From the NCBI GenBank assembly GCA_028687035.1, contig JAQUAX010000005.1, positions 164,672-228,671 of the forward strand: a DNA stretch of 64,000 nt, read 5' to 3'. Made by a program: the position numbers and the translations under genes. Of this stretch, positions 1 through 9,634 are shown piece after piece. Under the pieces are notes generated by a model, which saw nothing but the letters and a program-made list of their open reading frames with translations, had not been told where the DNA came from and made no database searches. The stretch comes from Dechloromonas sp. (GTDB lineage: Bacteria > Pseudomonadota > Gammaproteobacteria > Burkholderiales > Rhodocyclaceae). Every line of letters begins with the position of its first letter. Within the stretch, counting starts at the first letter, position 1.

Positions 1-676
<676 letters not shown>

Positions 677-693
677 GAAGCTTTCCGGTTGAT

Positions 694-1323
694 TCAGGTG
701 TGGGTGATGGCGCGGGCGTGCGGCGGCGGGGCCACGACGCCCATCGAAATGATGTACTTGAGGGCTTCGTCGACGGTCATGTCGAGCTCGACGACATCGG
801 CCGCCGGCATCATCAGGAAGAAGCCGGAGGTCGGGTTGGGCGTCGTCGGCACGTAGACGCTGACGTACTCGCCGGCCAGGTGGTTGACCAGGTCGCCGCC
901 CGGGGCGCCGGTCAGGAAGGCGATGGTCCAGCTGCCCTGGCGCGGATACTGGACCAGCAGCGCCTTGCGGAAGGCGTTGCCGTTCGGCGCGAACAGCGTG
1001 TCGGACACCTGCTTGACCGCCTTGTAGACGGAATTGACGACGGGAATCCGGGCGAGCAGCTTGTCCCACCAGCCGACGAGTTTCTGGCCGATGAAATTGG
1101 CGGCAAGCAGGCCGGTCAACAGGATCATCGCCAGCGTCAGCACGGCGCCGGCCCCGGGGATCGCGAAACCGAACAGGTTCTGCGGGTGGACCGCTTCGGG
1201 CAGCAGCCGCAGCGACTGGTCCAGCGTGCTGATGATCAGCGACAGGACCCAGCCGGTGATGACCAGCGGGACCCAGATCAGCAGTCCGGTGATGAAATAG
1301 CGCTTGATCAGCTGGCTGCGCAC
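694..1323 (-). CDS. DUF502 family membrane protein
   Basis: This 209-residue inner-membrane protein of unknown function starts at a GTG ([13 protein letters not shown]). The start overlaps the end of the fmdB gene, so the 290-residue track ORF is an upstream over-extension. Two hydrophobic segments are visible, around residues 10-33 and 55-80, followed by a soluble C-terminal half with [17 protein letters not shown] and NPTSGFF, both typical of DUF502. The family regularly sits between an FmdB zinc-ribbon gene and aspS, as here. No catalytic residues are recognisable and no function is assigned. Confidence 0.9.
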   Translation of the reverse strand: MRSQLIKRYFITGLLIWVPLVITGWVLSLIISTLDQSLRLLPEAVHPQNLFGFAIPGAGAVLTLAMILLTGLLAANFIGQKLVGWWDKLLARIPVVNSVYKAVKQVSDTLFAPNGNAFRKALLVQYPRQGSWTIAFLTGAPGGDLVNHLAGEYVSVYVPTTPNPTSGFFLMMPAADVVELDMTVDEALKYIISMGVVAPPPHARAITHT

Positions 1324-1553
1324 GACGAACAGCTTCCTTCGCCGGTCTGGCAAGGCGGGGCCTTCGGCTGGCCGCCCTTGAAGTCGGTCGCGTACCAGCC
1401 GCTGCCCTTCAGCTGGAAGCCGGCCGCCGACAGCAGCTTGCCGTAGCTTTCCTGGCCGCAGGCCGGGCAGGTGGTCAGAGCGGGGTCGCTCATCTTCTGC
1501 AGATGTTCCTTCTGGTGACCGCAGGAGTCGCAGCGATACTCGTAAATCGGCAT
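1308..1553 (-). CDS. FmdB family zinc-ribbon protein
   Basis: An 81-residue protein starting [13 protein letters not shown]. Two CxxC pairs (C8/C11 and C29/C32) form the putative regulatory zinc ribbon of the FmdB/CxxC_CxxC_SSSS family. The tail is the usual glycine/serine/cysteine-rich sequence. A good Shine-Dalgarno (GGAGG) lies just upstream. The stop overlaps the GTG start of the DUF502 gene, so the two are probably translationally coupled. The cellular role of this family is not established. Confidence 0.92.
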   Translation of the reverse strand: MPIYEYRCDSCGHQKEHLQKMSDPALTTCPACGQESYGKLLSAAGFQLKGSGWYATDFKGGQPKAPPCQTGEGSCSSCAAS

Positions 1554-1574
1554 GGGAATCCTCCAAAACCTTGA

Positions 1575-1580
1575 ATTATA
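1575..1580 (-). promoter_or_regulatory. Candidate -10 box for fmdB-DUF502-aspS
   Basis: A perfect TATAAT on the minus strand lies about 22 nt upstream of the fmdB start. No good -35 hexamer is visible at 16-18 nt, so this is a tentative call. Confidence 0.4.
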
Positions 1581-1623
1581 ACCGAGAGTCCGGGAAGCCC
1601 ATATCGGGGGGCTTTTTACTTTT

Positions 1624-2478
1624 TCAATGGAGCAGGCCGAGATAATTCCGCGTCAGTTCCTGACCCCAGAACAGTGCGATGATGCCGGCCGCCGCCAAGT
1701 AGGGGCCGAAGGGAATCGGCACGTTGCGGCCGTGGCGGGCCAGGGCGATCAGCGCGATGCCGGCGGCGGCGCCGACCAGCGAGGACAGCAGCACGATGAC
1801 CGGCAGCATGCTCCAGCCCAGCCAGGCGCCGAGCGCGGCGAGCAGCTTGAAGTCGCCGTAGCCCATGCCTTCCTTGCCGGTCGCCAGCTTGAACAGCCAG
1901 AAAATGCTCCACAGGCTCAGATAGCCGGCCATTGCGCCGATCACTGCGCCATCGATGTCGGCATAGGTCCGCATCAGGTTGAACAACAGTCCGAGCCAGA
2001 GCAGGGGCAGCGTGATCGAATCCGGCAGCAGTTGGGTATCGAGGTCGATGAAGCTCAGCGCGATCAGTGCCCAGATCAGCAGCAGGGCGCCCGCCGCCTG
2101 CAGTGTCGGCCCGAAATGCCATGCCGCGTAGGCCGACAGCAGGCCGCTCAGCAACTCGACCAGCGGATAGCGCGGCGAGATCGCTTGCCCGCAACCGCTG
2201 CATTTGCCGCGCAGGATCAGCAGGTAGCTGAGCAGCGGAATGTTCTCAAGCGCGGAGATCGGGTGGCCGCAGTGCGGGCAGCGCGAGCGGGGGCGGGACA
2301 GCGACAGCGGCGCTTCCGCGGTCGACGGCGTTTCCCCGCGCAATTCCGCACATTGGGCCTGCCATTCGCGCTCCATCATGCGCGGCAGGCGATGGATCAC
2401 GACGTTCAGGAAGCTGCCCACGCACAAGCCCAGCAGCCCGGCCGCCAGCGCCAGGCCGCCCAGGGTTTCCGGCAGCAT
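1624..2478 (-). CDS. pilD: Prepilin leader peptidase / N-methyltransferase PilD
   Basis: A 284-residue polytopic aspartyl protease that cleaves and N-methylates type IV prepilins, and possibly type II pseudopilins, at the inner membrane. It begins with a hydrophobic segment and the conserved GSFLNVVIHRLP. The cytoplasmic loop carries two CxxC pairs (CPHCG, CSGCG), and the catalytic aspartates are recognisable in FIDLDTQLLPD and GYGDFKLL. The start overlaps the pilC stop by one base (TGATG), completing a pilB-pilC-pilD operon. Confidence 0.95.
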   Translation of the reverse strand: MLPETLGGLALAAGLLGLCVGSFLNVVIHRLPRMMEREWQAQCAELRGETPSTAEAPLSLSRPRSRCPHCGHPISALENIPLLSYLLILRGKCSGCGQAISPRYPLVELLSGLLSAYAAWHFGPTLQAAGALLLIWALIALSFIDLDTQLLPDSITLPLLWLGLLFNLMRTYADIDGAVIGAMAGYLSLWSIFWLFKLATGKEGMGYGDFKLLAALGAWLGWSMLPVIVLLSSLVGAAAGIALIALARHGRNVPIPFGPYLAAAGIIALFWGQELTRNYLGLLH

Positions 2479-3704
2479 CAGACGACCGAGCCCAGCTTGA
2501 AGATCGGCAGGTACATCGCGACGACCATGCCGCCGATCAGCGTACCGAGGATGACCATGATCAGCGGTTCCATCAGGCTGGACATCGCTTCGACGGCGTC
2601 GTCGACCTCCTGCTCGAAGAAGTCGGCGACCTTGGACAGCATCGAGTCAAGGGCGCCGGATTCCTCGCCGATGGCGACCATCTGGGTCACCATGTTGGGG
2701 AACAGGTTGACGTTCTGCATGCTGATCGTCAGGCTGCTGCCGGTCGCCACCTCGCTCTGGATCTGCTTGGTGGCAACCTTGTAGACGTAGTTGCCGGAAG
2801 CGCCGCCGACCGAGTCCAGCGATTCGACGAGCGGTACGCCGGCCGCGAACATCGTCGACAGCGTGCGCGTCCAGCGGGCGATCACCGACTTGCGGACGAT
2901 TTCACCGAAGATCGGCATGCGCAGCAGCAAGCGGTCCATCGCCATCTGAACCTTTTCGGATCGCCGCCAGGCTTCCAGGAAGCCGTAGATGGCGCCGCCG
3001 ATGATGCCGAAGATCGCCCACCAGTAGGCGACGAAGAAGTCCGAGATGGCGATCACGAGCAGCGTCGGCGCCGGCAGGTCGGCGCCGAAGCTCTTGAACA
3101 CGTCCTTGAAGGCCGGAATCACGAAGATCATGATGACCGCCGTGATGATGAAGGCGACGACGATCACGGCGACCGGATAGAACAGCGCCGACTTGATCTT
3201 GCTCTTGATTGCGAGGATTTTTTCCTTGTAGGTCGCCAGGCGGTCGAGCAGCGAATCCAGGATACCCGCCGCCTCGCCGGCGGCGACCAGGTTGCAGTAC
3301 AGCGCATCGAAGTACAGCGGGTACTTGCGGAAGGCCTGGGACAGCGAACTGCCGGTCTCGACGTCAGCCTTGATGTCGAGCAGCAGTTTGCCGACGGTCG
3401 GGTTGGCGTGGCCGCGACCGACGATATCGAAGGACTGCAGCAGCGGAACGCCGGACTTCATCATGGTCGCCAGTTGCCGGGTGAACAGCGTGATGTCCTT
3501 GTCGGTGATCTTGCCGCCGCTCCGGATACGGATTTTCTTGACCTTCAGGTTGGTGATTCCCTGGCGGCGGAGGATGGTTTGCACGACCGCCAAGCTGGCC
3601 GCACGCATCTCGCCGCGAACCGGTCTTCCCTCGCGATTTCGACCTTCCCACTGGAAGGTGCTTTCCTTGACAGCCGGTGCCCTCGGTTTTGCTGCGGTGG
3701 CCAT
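2478..3704 (-). CDS. pilC: Type IV pilus inner-membrane platform protein PilC
   Basis: A 408-residue protein with two tandem T2SF/GspF domains. It forms the inner-membrane platform on which the PilB and PilT motors act. Visible marks are FTRQLATMMKSGVPLLQSFD in the first repeat, WTRTLSTMFAAGVPLVESLD in the second, and three long hydrophobic segments, the last near the C-terminus (LMEPLIMVILGTLIGGMVVAMYLP). It lies 18 nt after pilB and overlaps pilD by one base. Confidence 0.96.
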   Translation of the reverse strand: MATAAKPRAPAVKESTFQWEGRNREGRPVRGEMRAASLAVVQTILRRQGITNLKVKKIRIRSGGKITDKDITLFTRQLATMMKSGVPLLQSFDIVGRGHANPTVGKLLLDIKADVETGSSLSQAFRKYPLYFDALYCNLVAAGEAAGILDSLLDRLATYKEKILAIKSKIKSALFYPVAVIVVAFIITAVIMIFVIPAFKDVFKSFGADLPAPTLLVIAISDFFVAYWWAIFGIIGGAIYGFLEAWRRSEKVQMAMDRLLLRMPIFGEIVRKSVIARWTRTLSTMFAAGVPLVESLDSVGGASGNYVYKVATKQIQSEVATGSSLTISMQNVNLFPNMVTQMVAIGEESGALDSMLSKVADFFEQEVDDAVEAMSSLMEPLIMVILGTLIGGMVVAMYLPIFKLGSVV

Positions 3705-3722
3705 GTGGATTCCCCTTCCTCT

Positions 3723-5438
3723 TTATGCGTTGGTGGTGCTCAGTACCTCGTCGAGCGAGGTGACGCCTTGTTTTACCTTGATCAGCCCCGACTCCCGGAG
3801 ATCACGGACACCTTCCAACTTGGCCTGGGCCGCGAGGTCGATCGAGGTTGCGCCGCTCATGATCAGGCGCTGCATCGCATCGGAAATCGGCATGACCTGG
3901 TAGATGCCGACCCGTCCCTTGTAGCCGCTTCCCTTGCAGCGCTGGCAGCCGGAGGGACCGTACAGCGTCCACGAGCCGTCGAGATCCTCCGGCTTGAAGC
4001 CGGCGTCGAGCAGGGTCTGCTCGGGGACGGTCATCGGCTGCTTGCAGGTGCACAGGCGGCGGGCCAGGCGCTGCGCGGTGATCAGCAGTACGCTGGAGGC
4101 GATGTTGAAGGTCGGCACGCCCATGTTCATCAGGCGGGTCAGCGTTTGCGGCGCGTCGTTGGTGTGCAGCGTGGATAGCACCAGGTGGCCGGTCTGTGCC
4201 GCCTTGATGGCGATTTCGGCCGTTTCCAGGTCGCGGATTTCGCCGACCATGATGATGTCCGGATCCTGGCGCAGGAAGGAGCGCAGCGCCGCGGCGAAGG
4301 TCAGGCCGGCGCGGTCGTCGACGTTGACCTGGTTGATGCCGGCCAGGTTGATTTCGGCCGGGTCCTCGGCAGTCGAGATGTTGACGCCGTCCTTGTTCAG
4401 CAGGTTCAGGCAGGTGTACAGCGACACCGTCTTGCCGGAGCCGGTCGGGCCGGTGACCAGCACCATGCCGTAGGGCCGGCTGATCGCGTCGAGCATGGCC
4501 TGGCGCTGGTCGGGCTCGTAGCCCAGCGCGTCGATGCCCAGCGTCGCCGAGGTCGGATCGAGAATCCGCAACACGATCTTTTCGCCCTGCAGGGTCGGCA
4601 GCGTGCTGACCCGGAAGTCGATGGCGCGGTTCTTGGACAGCACGAGCCGCATCCGGCCGTCCTGCGGCACGCGCTTCTCGGCGATGTTGAGCCGGGAGAT
4701 GACCTTGATCCGCGAAGCGATCTTGTCCTTGATTGCCAGCGGCGGGGTCGCGACCTCGCGCAGCACGCCGTCGACGCGGAAGCGGATGCGGTAGAACTTC
4801 TCGTAGGGCTCGAAATGGATGTCGGAGGCGCCGTCGTTGATCGCGTCCAGCAGCATCTTCTGGATGAACTTGACGACCGGTGCGTCGTCGATTTCCTGGC
4901 CGGCCGCGTCGTCGCTCTTGGCGGCCGATTCATCGTCGAGGAAGTCGAGGTTGATGTCCTCGTTGGCCAGGTTCTTCAGCGCATCGTTGGCCGACTCGGA
5001 AAACTTGGCGACCAGCGGCAGCAGCTTGGGATGCTCGACGACGATGGGGTCGACGGCCAGTCCGGTCTGGAAACGGATTTCGTCCAGCGCGCGCAGGTTG
5101 GTCGGATCGGCGATGGCGACCGACAGCCGGTTGCCGCGCTTGTGCAGCGGGATGACCTTGTGCGTCGCGATCAGCTTGCGGTCGACGGCGTCGCCGGGGA
5201 TCAGCGCGTCGTCGAAGGCTTCAAGGTCGAGCAGCGGGTAGCCGAACGTGTCGGCGACGAAGCGGGCGATATCGAGGGCGCTCGCCTTGTTGCCGGCGAT
5301 GATCTGTTCGATCAGCGAGGTCTTGCTGTTGTGGGCATCGGTCAGCAACTGTTCGGCTTCCGCCTCCTTGAGTTGCCCGGCCTGCACGAGGGCGCGCGCG
5401 AGGCCGCTGAGCGGAGGGGTTTGCGGAGTTGCTGCCAT
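3723..5438 (-). CDS. pilB: Type IV pilus assembly ATPase PilB
   Basis: A 571-residue hexameric motor ATPase that drives pilin polymerisation. An N-terminal MshEN/T2SSE_N region is followed by the ATPase core with Walker A GPTGSGKTVSLY, an Asp box, a Walker B (DIIMVGEIRD) and a His box (TGHLVLSTLHTNDA). A tetracysteine zinc site (CTC and CQRC) follows. No clear Shine-Dalgarno precedes the ATG. First gene of pilBCD; no pilA is present in the window. Confidence 0.96.
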   Translation of the reverse strand: MAATPQTPPLSGLARALVQAGQLKEAEAEQLLTDAHNSKTSLIEQIIAGNKASALDIARFVADTFGYPLLDLEAFDDALIPGDAVDRKLIATHKVIPLHKRGNRLSVAIADPTNLRALDEIRFQTGLAVDPIVVEHPKLLPLVAKFSESANDALKNLANEDINLDFLDDESAAKSDDAAGQEIDDAPVVKFIQKMLLDAINDGASDIHFEPYEKFYRIRFRVDGVLREVATPPLAIKDKIASRIKVISRLNIAEKRVPQDGRMRLVLSKNRAIDFRVSTLPTLQGEKIVLRILDPTSATLGIDALGYEPDQRQAMLDAISRPYGMVLVTGPTGSGKTVSLYTCLNLLNKDGVNISTAEDPAEINLAGINQVNVDDRAGLTFAAALRSFLRQDPDIIMVGEIRDLETAEIAIKAAQTGHLVLSTLHTNDAPQTLTRLMNMGVPTFNIASSVLLITAQRLARRLCTCKQPMTVPEQTLLDAGFKPEDLDGSWTLYGPSGCQRCKGSGYKGRVGIYQVMPISDAMQRLIMSGATSIDLAAQAKLEGVRDLRESGLIKVKQGVTSLDEVLSTTNA

Positions 5439-5513
5439 TGATTATTATCGGATGCCGTCTAGATCGGCCGATGATGCTACGCGGGTGGCAGTTTGTAAAG
5501 ATTGAGAGATTTC

Positions 5514-6785
5514 TCAGTTGGCCGGTGGGCGGTAGATCCGGACGGTGACGACGCTCTTGTCCTGGGTCTGCAGGATTTCGACCGGGATGCCGGCCAGCTT
5601 GATGCTGACGTCGGCTTCCGGAATGTCCTGGAAGTGTTCCAGGATCAGGCCGTTCAGGGTTTTCGGGCCGTCGAGCGGGAAATCCAGGCCGAGCATCCGG
5701 TTGATCTCGCGCAGCGGGCGCGATCCTTCGACGATGGCATCGCCTTCGGCGGACCAGGTCAGGGTGCTGGCCAGGCCGGGCAGCGAGGTCGTGAAGTCGC
5801 CGACGAATTCCTCGATGATGTCCTCCAGCGTCAGCAGGCCGAGAATCTCGCCGTATTCGTCGACGACGAAGCCGATGCGCTGGCGGTTTTCCTGGAAGAA
5901 GGCCAGTTGCGAGAACACGCCGGTGCCGGCTGGAATGTAGTACGGGGGCTGCAGTTGCTGCAGGACCGCCGCCTCGTCGAAATCCGGCTCGCCGAGGCCG
6001 CCGAGCAGGCGGCGGACATGCAGTACGCCGACCAGCTGGTCGAGGGATTCGCGGCAGACCGGCAGCCGGCTGTGGTGGCTGGTCGCCAGCTGGGTCCGGA
6101 CTTCCTCGATCGGGCGGGCCAGGTCGAGGATTTCGATGGCGCCGCGCGGCGTCATCACGTCTTCGACCGTGATGTTGTTCAGGTCGAACAGGCTGCTCAG
6201 AATGGCCCGGTGTTTCTGCGGGATCACGTGGGAGGATTCGAGCACGAGGCTGCGCAGTTCCTCCGGCGACAGTTGCGCCGTCTCGTTGCCCGGGCGCGGG
6301 GCAAGGCGCAGCAGGCGAAGCAGGGCGCTGGCGAACAGGTTGATGAACCAGACGACCGGATAGAACAGGCGGAGCAGCGGCGTCAGCGCGAAGCCGAGCA
6401 GGCTGGCCAGGCGGTCGGCGTAGGTCGCGCCGATGATTTTCGGTGTGATTTCCGAAAAGACCAGGATGGCGAAGGTTACCGCCAGCGTGCCGACGCCCAG
6501 CGCCCACTTTTCCTCCCCGAACAGCTCGATGGCGATGACGGAGACCAGGGTCGCGGCAGCCGAGTTGATCAGGTTGTTGCCGAGCAGGATGACGCCGAGC
6601 ATCTTGTCGGTCTGGCCGAGCAGGGCGAGCGCCTTCTGGGCGCCGAGGTGGCCGGACTGGGCCAGGTGGCGCAAGCGGAAACGGTTCGACGCCATCATCG
6701 CCGTCTCGCTCAGCGAGAAGAAGGCGGACAGGGCGAGCAGGACGACGAGCGCGGTCGACAGCGCGGAAAGGGGGATTCCGTCCAC
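5514..6785 (-). CDS. CNNM/HlyC-CorC family transporter (CorB/YfjD-like)
   Basis: A 423-residue membrane protein starting at GTG (VDGIPLSALSTAL), 2 nt after the ypjD stop. The 842-residue track ORF is an artefact that reads on across ypjD and ffh. An N-terminal DUF21/CNNM transmembrane domain (SAFFSLSETAMMASNRFRLRHL) is followed by paired CBS domains (PIEEVRTQLATSHHSRLPV, VDEYGEILGLLTLEDIIEEFVG) and a C-terminal CorC_HlyC transporter-associated domain. Family members are implicated in Mg2+/Co2+ efflux or resistance. The order ffh-ypjD-corB is the same as in E. coli, except that ffh is divergent here. Confidence 0.92.
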   Translation of the reverse strand: MDGIPLSALSTALVVLLALSAFFSLSETAMMASNRFRLRHLAQSGHLGAQKALALLGQTDKMLGVILLGNNLINSAAATLVSVIAIELFGEEKWALGVGTLAVTFAILVFSEITPKIIGATYADRLASLLGFALTPLLRLFYPVVWFINLFASALLRLLRLAPRPGNETAQLSPEELRSLVLESSHVIPQKHRAILSSLFDLNNITVEDVMTPRGAIEILDLARPIEEVRTQLATSHHSRLPVCRESLDQLVGVLHVRRLLGGLGEPDFDEAAVLQQLQPPYYIPAGTGVFSQLAFFQENRQRIGFVVDEYGEILGLLTLEDIIEEFVGDFTTSLPGLASTLTWSAEGDAIVEGSRPLREINRMLGLDFPLDGPKTLNGLILEHFQDIPEADVSIKLAGIPVEILQTQDKSVVTVRIYRPPAN

Positions 6786-6787
6786 GG

Positions 6788-7627
6788 TCAGAGACGGCCG
6801 AGGACGACTTCGGCGACGAAGCGGCTGCCGACGTAGGCGAGAACCAGCAGCAGGAAGCCGGCCAGCGTCCAGCGCAGCGCGCGGCGGCCGCGCCAGCCCC
6901 AGGCATGGCGTCCGATCAGCAGCGTCGCGAAGATGGCCCAGGAGGCGATCGCGAAAATGGTCTTGTGGTCGAGGCTGAGCGGTTTGCCGAACAGCGCCTC
7001 GGAGAACAGTACGCCGCTGCCGACGGTCAGCGTCAGCAGCACGAAGCCGAGCGTCAGCATCCGGAAGAGCAGGGTTTCCATCGCCAGCAGCGGCGGCAGG
7101 CTGGCCAGGCTGCGCTTCAGCGTGCGCTTGTGCAGCGCATTTTCGGTGAAGCCCATGAACACGGCGTGCAGCGCGGACAGTGTCAGCAGGCTGTAGGCGA
7201 GCATCGCGGCCAGGAAATGCAGCTTGAAGCCGGTGGCGCCGGCGTGGGCGACCTGGTGGGCATTCGGGAAGACCGCCGGGAGTACGGTGCAGGCGGCGGC
7301 GAGCGGCAGCACCATGGGCTGCATGCCTTCCATCCGGGCCATGAAGCTTTCCAGCCAGTAGATCAGCACGGCGAGCCACAGCATCAGCGACAGGGCCAGG
7401 CCGAACGAGAAGCGCATGCCGTCGTCGGAAAACAGCGCGCCGTACAGGCCGGCGGCGTGGACGAGCAGCGCCGCGGCAATCGCGGCGCGCTCCCAGTGCT
7501 GCATCGGACAGGCGACGCACTGGGTGTCGCCTTCGCGCCAGCGGGTGTTCCAGAAATGGAAGCCGAGCGCCGCATAGAGGAGGGCGGCGAGAACGTCGGG
7601 CAGAAGCTGAATTACAATGTCGGCCAT
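6788..7627 (-). CDS. ypjD: CcsA/ResC-family inner-membrane protein (YpjD-like)
   Basis: A 279-residue polytopic protein with about eight hydrophobic segments and the cytochrome c assembly domain seen in YpjD/HemX-type proteins. Conserved histidines sit in FPNAHQVAHAG, GFKLHFLAAMLAY, LSLDHKTIF and GRHAWGW; they could be haem ligands. The WWD motif of true CcsA haem lyases is not evident, so a role in cytochrome c maturation is inference only. It is divergent from ffh and transcribed with the CNNM transporter. Confidence 0.88.
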   Translation of the reverse strand: MADIVIQLLPDVLAALLYAALGFHFWNTRWREGDTQCVACPMQHWERAAIAAALLVHAAGLYGALFSDDGMRFSFGLALSLMLWLAVLIYWLESFMARMEGMQPMVLPLAAACTVLPAVFPNAHQVAHAGATGFKLHFLAAMLAYSLLTLSALHAVFMGFTENALHKRTLKRSLASLPPLLAMETLLFRMLTLGFVLLTLTVGSGVLFSEALFGKPLSLDHKTIFAIASWAIFATLLIGRHAWGWRGRRALRWTLAGFLLLVLAYVGSRFVAEVVLGRL

Positions 7628-7656
7628 TCGCGAATTCTACTAGAAGCCTATCTGAC

Positions 7657-9015
7657 ATGCTCGACAACCTGACCACGCGCCTTGCCCGCGTCATGAAGAC
7701 GCTGAAGGGCGAAGCCCGCCTGACCGAATCCAATATCGCCGATGCGCTGCGCGAAGTGCGCATGGCGCTGCTCGAGGCCGACGTCGCGCTGCCGGTCATC
7801 AAGGACTTCATTGCCGCGGTCAGGGAAAAGGCGGTCGGCCAGGAGGTCATCGGCTCGCTGAATCCCGGGCAGGCGCTGATCGGCGTCGTCCACGGCGAAC
7901 TGACCAAGATCATGGGCGACGCCCACGAGGGCATCAATTTCAATACCCAGCCGCCGGCCATCGTGCTGATGGCGGGCCTGCAGGGCGCCGGCAAGACGAC
8001 CACGGTCGGCAAGCTGGCCAAGTTCCTGAAGGAAAACCACAAGAAGAAGGTGCTGGTCGTTTCCTGCGACGTCTATCGTCCGGCGGCGATCGAGCAGCTG
8101 AAGTCGGTGGCCGGCCAGGCCGGCGTCGATTTCTTCCCGTCCTCGACCGGCGAGAAGCCGGAAGCCATCGCGCTGGCCGCGATCGACTGGGCAAAGCGTC
8201 ATTACCACGACGTGCTGCTCGTCGACACCGCCGGTCGTCTCGCGGTGGACGAGGAAATGATGGCCGAAATCAAGCGCCTGCACGCGGCGATTAATCCGGT
8301 CGAAACGCTGTTCGTCGTCGATGCGATGCTCGGCCAGGATGCGGTCAATACCGCCAAGGCCTTCAACGAGGCGCTGCCGCTGACCGGCGTCGTGCTGACC
8401 AAGCTCGACGGCGACGCACGCGGCGGTGCGGCGCTGTCGGTGCGCCACATCACCGGCAAGCCGATCAAGTTCGCCGGTGTCGGCGAAAAGCTGGCCGGGC
8501 TGGAAGCCTTCCACCCCGAGCGGATGGCGTCGCGCATCCTCGGCATGGGCGACGTGCTGTCGCTGATCGAGGAGGCGAAGAAGGGCATCGACGAGGAAAA
8601 GGCCGTCGCCTTCGCGAAGAAGCTGAAGGCCGGCAAGGGCTTCGACCTCAATGACTTCAAGGAACAGATCGCCCAGATGCGCAACATGGGCGGCCTAACC
8701 TCGCTGATGGACAAGCTGCCGGCGCAGTTTGCGCAGGCTGCCGGCCAACTGCCGGCCGGCGCCGAGAACAAGATGATCGGCCGGGTCGAGGGCATCATCA
8801 ACTCGATGACGCCGGCCGAACGCGCGAAGCCGGAACTGATCAAGGCCAGCCGCAAGCGCCGCATCGCGACGGGCGCCGGTGTCCAGGTTCAGGAAGTCAA
8901 TCGCCTACTCAACCAGTTCGAGCAGACGCAGAAGATGATGAAGCAGTTTTCAAAGGGTGGCATCGGCAAGCTGATGCGCGGCATGAAGGGCATGCTGCCC
9001 GGCATGGGGCGCTGA
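7657..9015 (+). CDS. ffh: Signal recognition particle protein Ffh
   Basis: A 452-residue SRP54-type GTPase that binds 4.5S RNA and targets nascent inner-membrane proteins to FtsY. The domain order is an N domain, a G domain (P-loop GLQGAGKTTT, VDTAGRL, TKLDGDARGG) and a methionine-rich M domain at the C-terminus (MMKQFSKGGIGKLMRGMKGMLPGM). Length is typical. No strong Shine-Dalgarno is seen before the ATG. Confidence 0.97.
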   Translation: MLDNLTTRLARVMKTLKGEARLTESNIADALREVRMALLEADVALPVIKDFIAAVREKAVGQEVIGSLNPGQALIGVVHGELTKIMGDAHEGINFNTQPPAIVLMAGLQGAGKTTTVGKLAKFLKENHKKKVLVVSCDVYRPAAIEQLKSVAGQAGVDFFPSSTGEKPEAIALAAIDWAKRHYHDVLLVDTAGRLAVDEEMMAEIKRLHAAINPVETLFVVDAMLGQDAVNTAKAFNEALPLTGVVLTKLDGDARGGAALSVRHITGKPIKFAGVGEKLAGLEAFHPERMASRILGMGDVLSLIEEAKKGIDEEKAVAFAKKLKAGKGFDLNDFKEQIAQMRNMGGLTSLMDKLPAQFAQAAGQLPAGAENKMIGRVEGIINSMTPAERAKPELIKASRKRRIATGAGVQVQEVNRLLNQFEQTQKMMKQFSKGGIGKLMRGMKGMLPGMGR

Positions 9016-9022
9016 CGGTGCT

Positions 9023-9634
9023 TCAGCGGCCGGTCTGCGCGATGCGGGCCGGCCTGTCGTAACTCCACTGGTTCTGCCAGGCGGCGCGCACCATGTTCGG
9101 ATATTCGGGGCGGCCGAGGCTGCCGTTGTAGCGGCCGAGCGCCCGGAACAGGTCGCCCTTCTCGATGTCCAGGTAGTGGCGCAGGATCGTGCAGCCGTAG
9201 CGCAGGTTGGTGCGCAGGTCGAACAGCGAATCCTCCGGTCGACCGATCAATTTGACCCAGAACGGCATCACCTGCATGTAGCCGCGCGCGCCGGCCGACG
9301 ACACCGCGTATTTGCGGAAGCCCGACTCGACCTGGATCAGGCCGAGCACCAGCTGCGGGTCGAGTCCGGCCCGCGTCGCTTCGTAATGCACGCTGCGCAG
9401 CAGGTCGATGCGGTAGTCGCGGCTCGGGATGCGCTTTTCAAGGCGCGGCGACATCGCGCTCAGCCAGTCGACGGCGTCGATCGGCGTCCGGAACGAACTG
9501 ACGGCCGGCCGGGAATCCGACACGGCCTTGTGCAGTGCGGCCTGGACGCTGGCCGACAGCGGTTCGTATTTCTGCGCGCCGGCGTGGGCAGCCGACGCGC
9601 CGCAGATCAGCAGCGCCGCGATCAGGCGGCGCAC
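9023..9634 (-). CDS. Lytic transglycosylase with SLT domain
   Basis: A 203-residue secreted murein hydrolase starting at GTG ([12 protein letters not shown]), giving a short signal peptide ending near ASAAHA. The SLT domain follows with the catalytic Glu in [21 protein letters not shown] and the [13 protein letters not shown] motif, then [15 protein letters not shown]. It cleaves peptidoglycan glycan strands in the periplasm. The start overlaps the proS stop region by 13 nt, so it is probably co-expressed with proS. The 331-residue track ORF is an upstream extension in the wrong frame of proS. Confidence 0.9.
   Translation of the reverse strand: MRRLIAALLICGASAAHAGAQKYEPLSASVQAALHKAVSDSRPAVSSFRTPIDAVDWLSAMSPRLEKRIPSRDYRIDLLRSVHYEATRAGLDPQLVLGLIQVESGFRKYAVSSAGARGYMQVMPFWVKLIGRPEDSLFDLRTNLRYGCTILRHYLDIEKGDLFRALGRYNGSLGRPEYPNMVRAAWQNQWSYDRPARIAQTGR

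Noticed and set aside
1596-1623. Plus-strand terminator (AAGCCC/GGGCTT followed by Ts) after fmdB's upstream region
   Set aside because: No plus-strand gene precedes it, and on the minus strand, where pilD ends, no T-run follows the hairpin. Its role is unclear.
6786-8042. N-terminal extension of the 842 aa ORF (5514-8042, minus)
   Set aside because: The extra sequence runs out of frame through ypjD and antisense to ffh. The CNNM family start fits the GTG at 6785.
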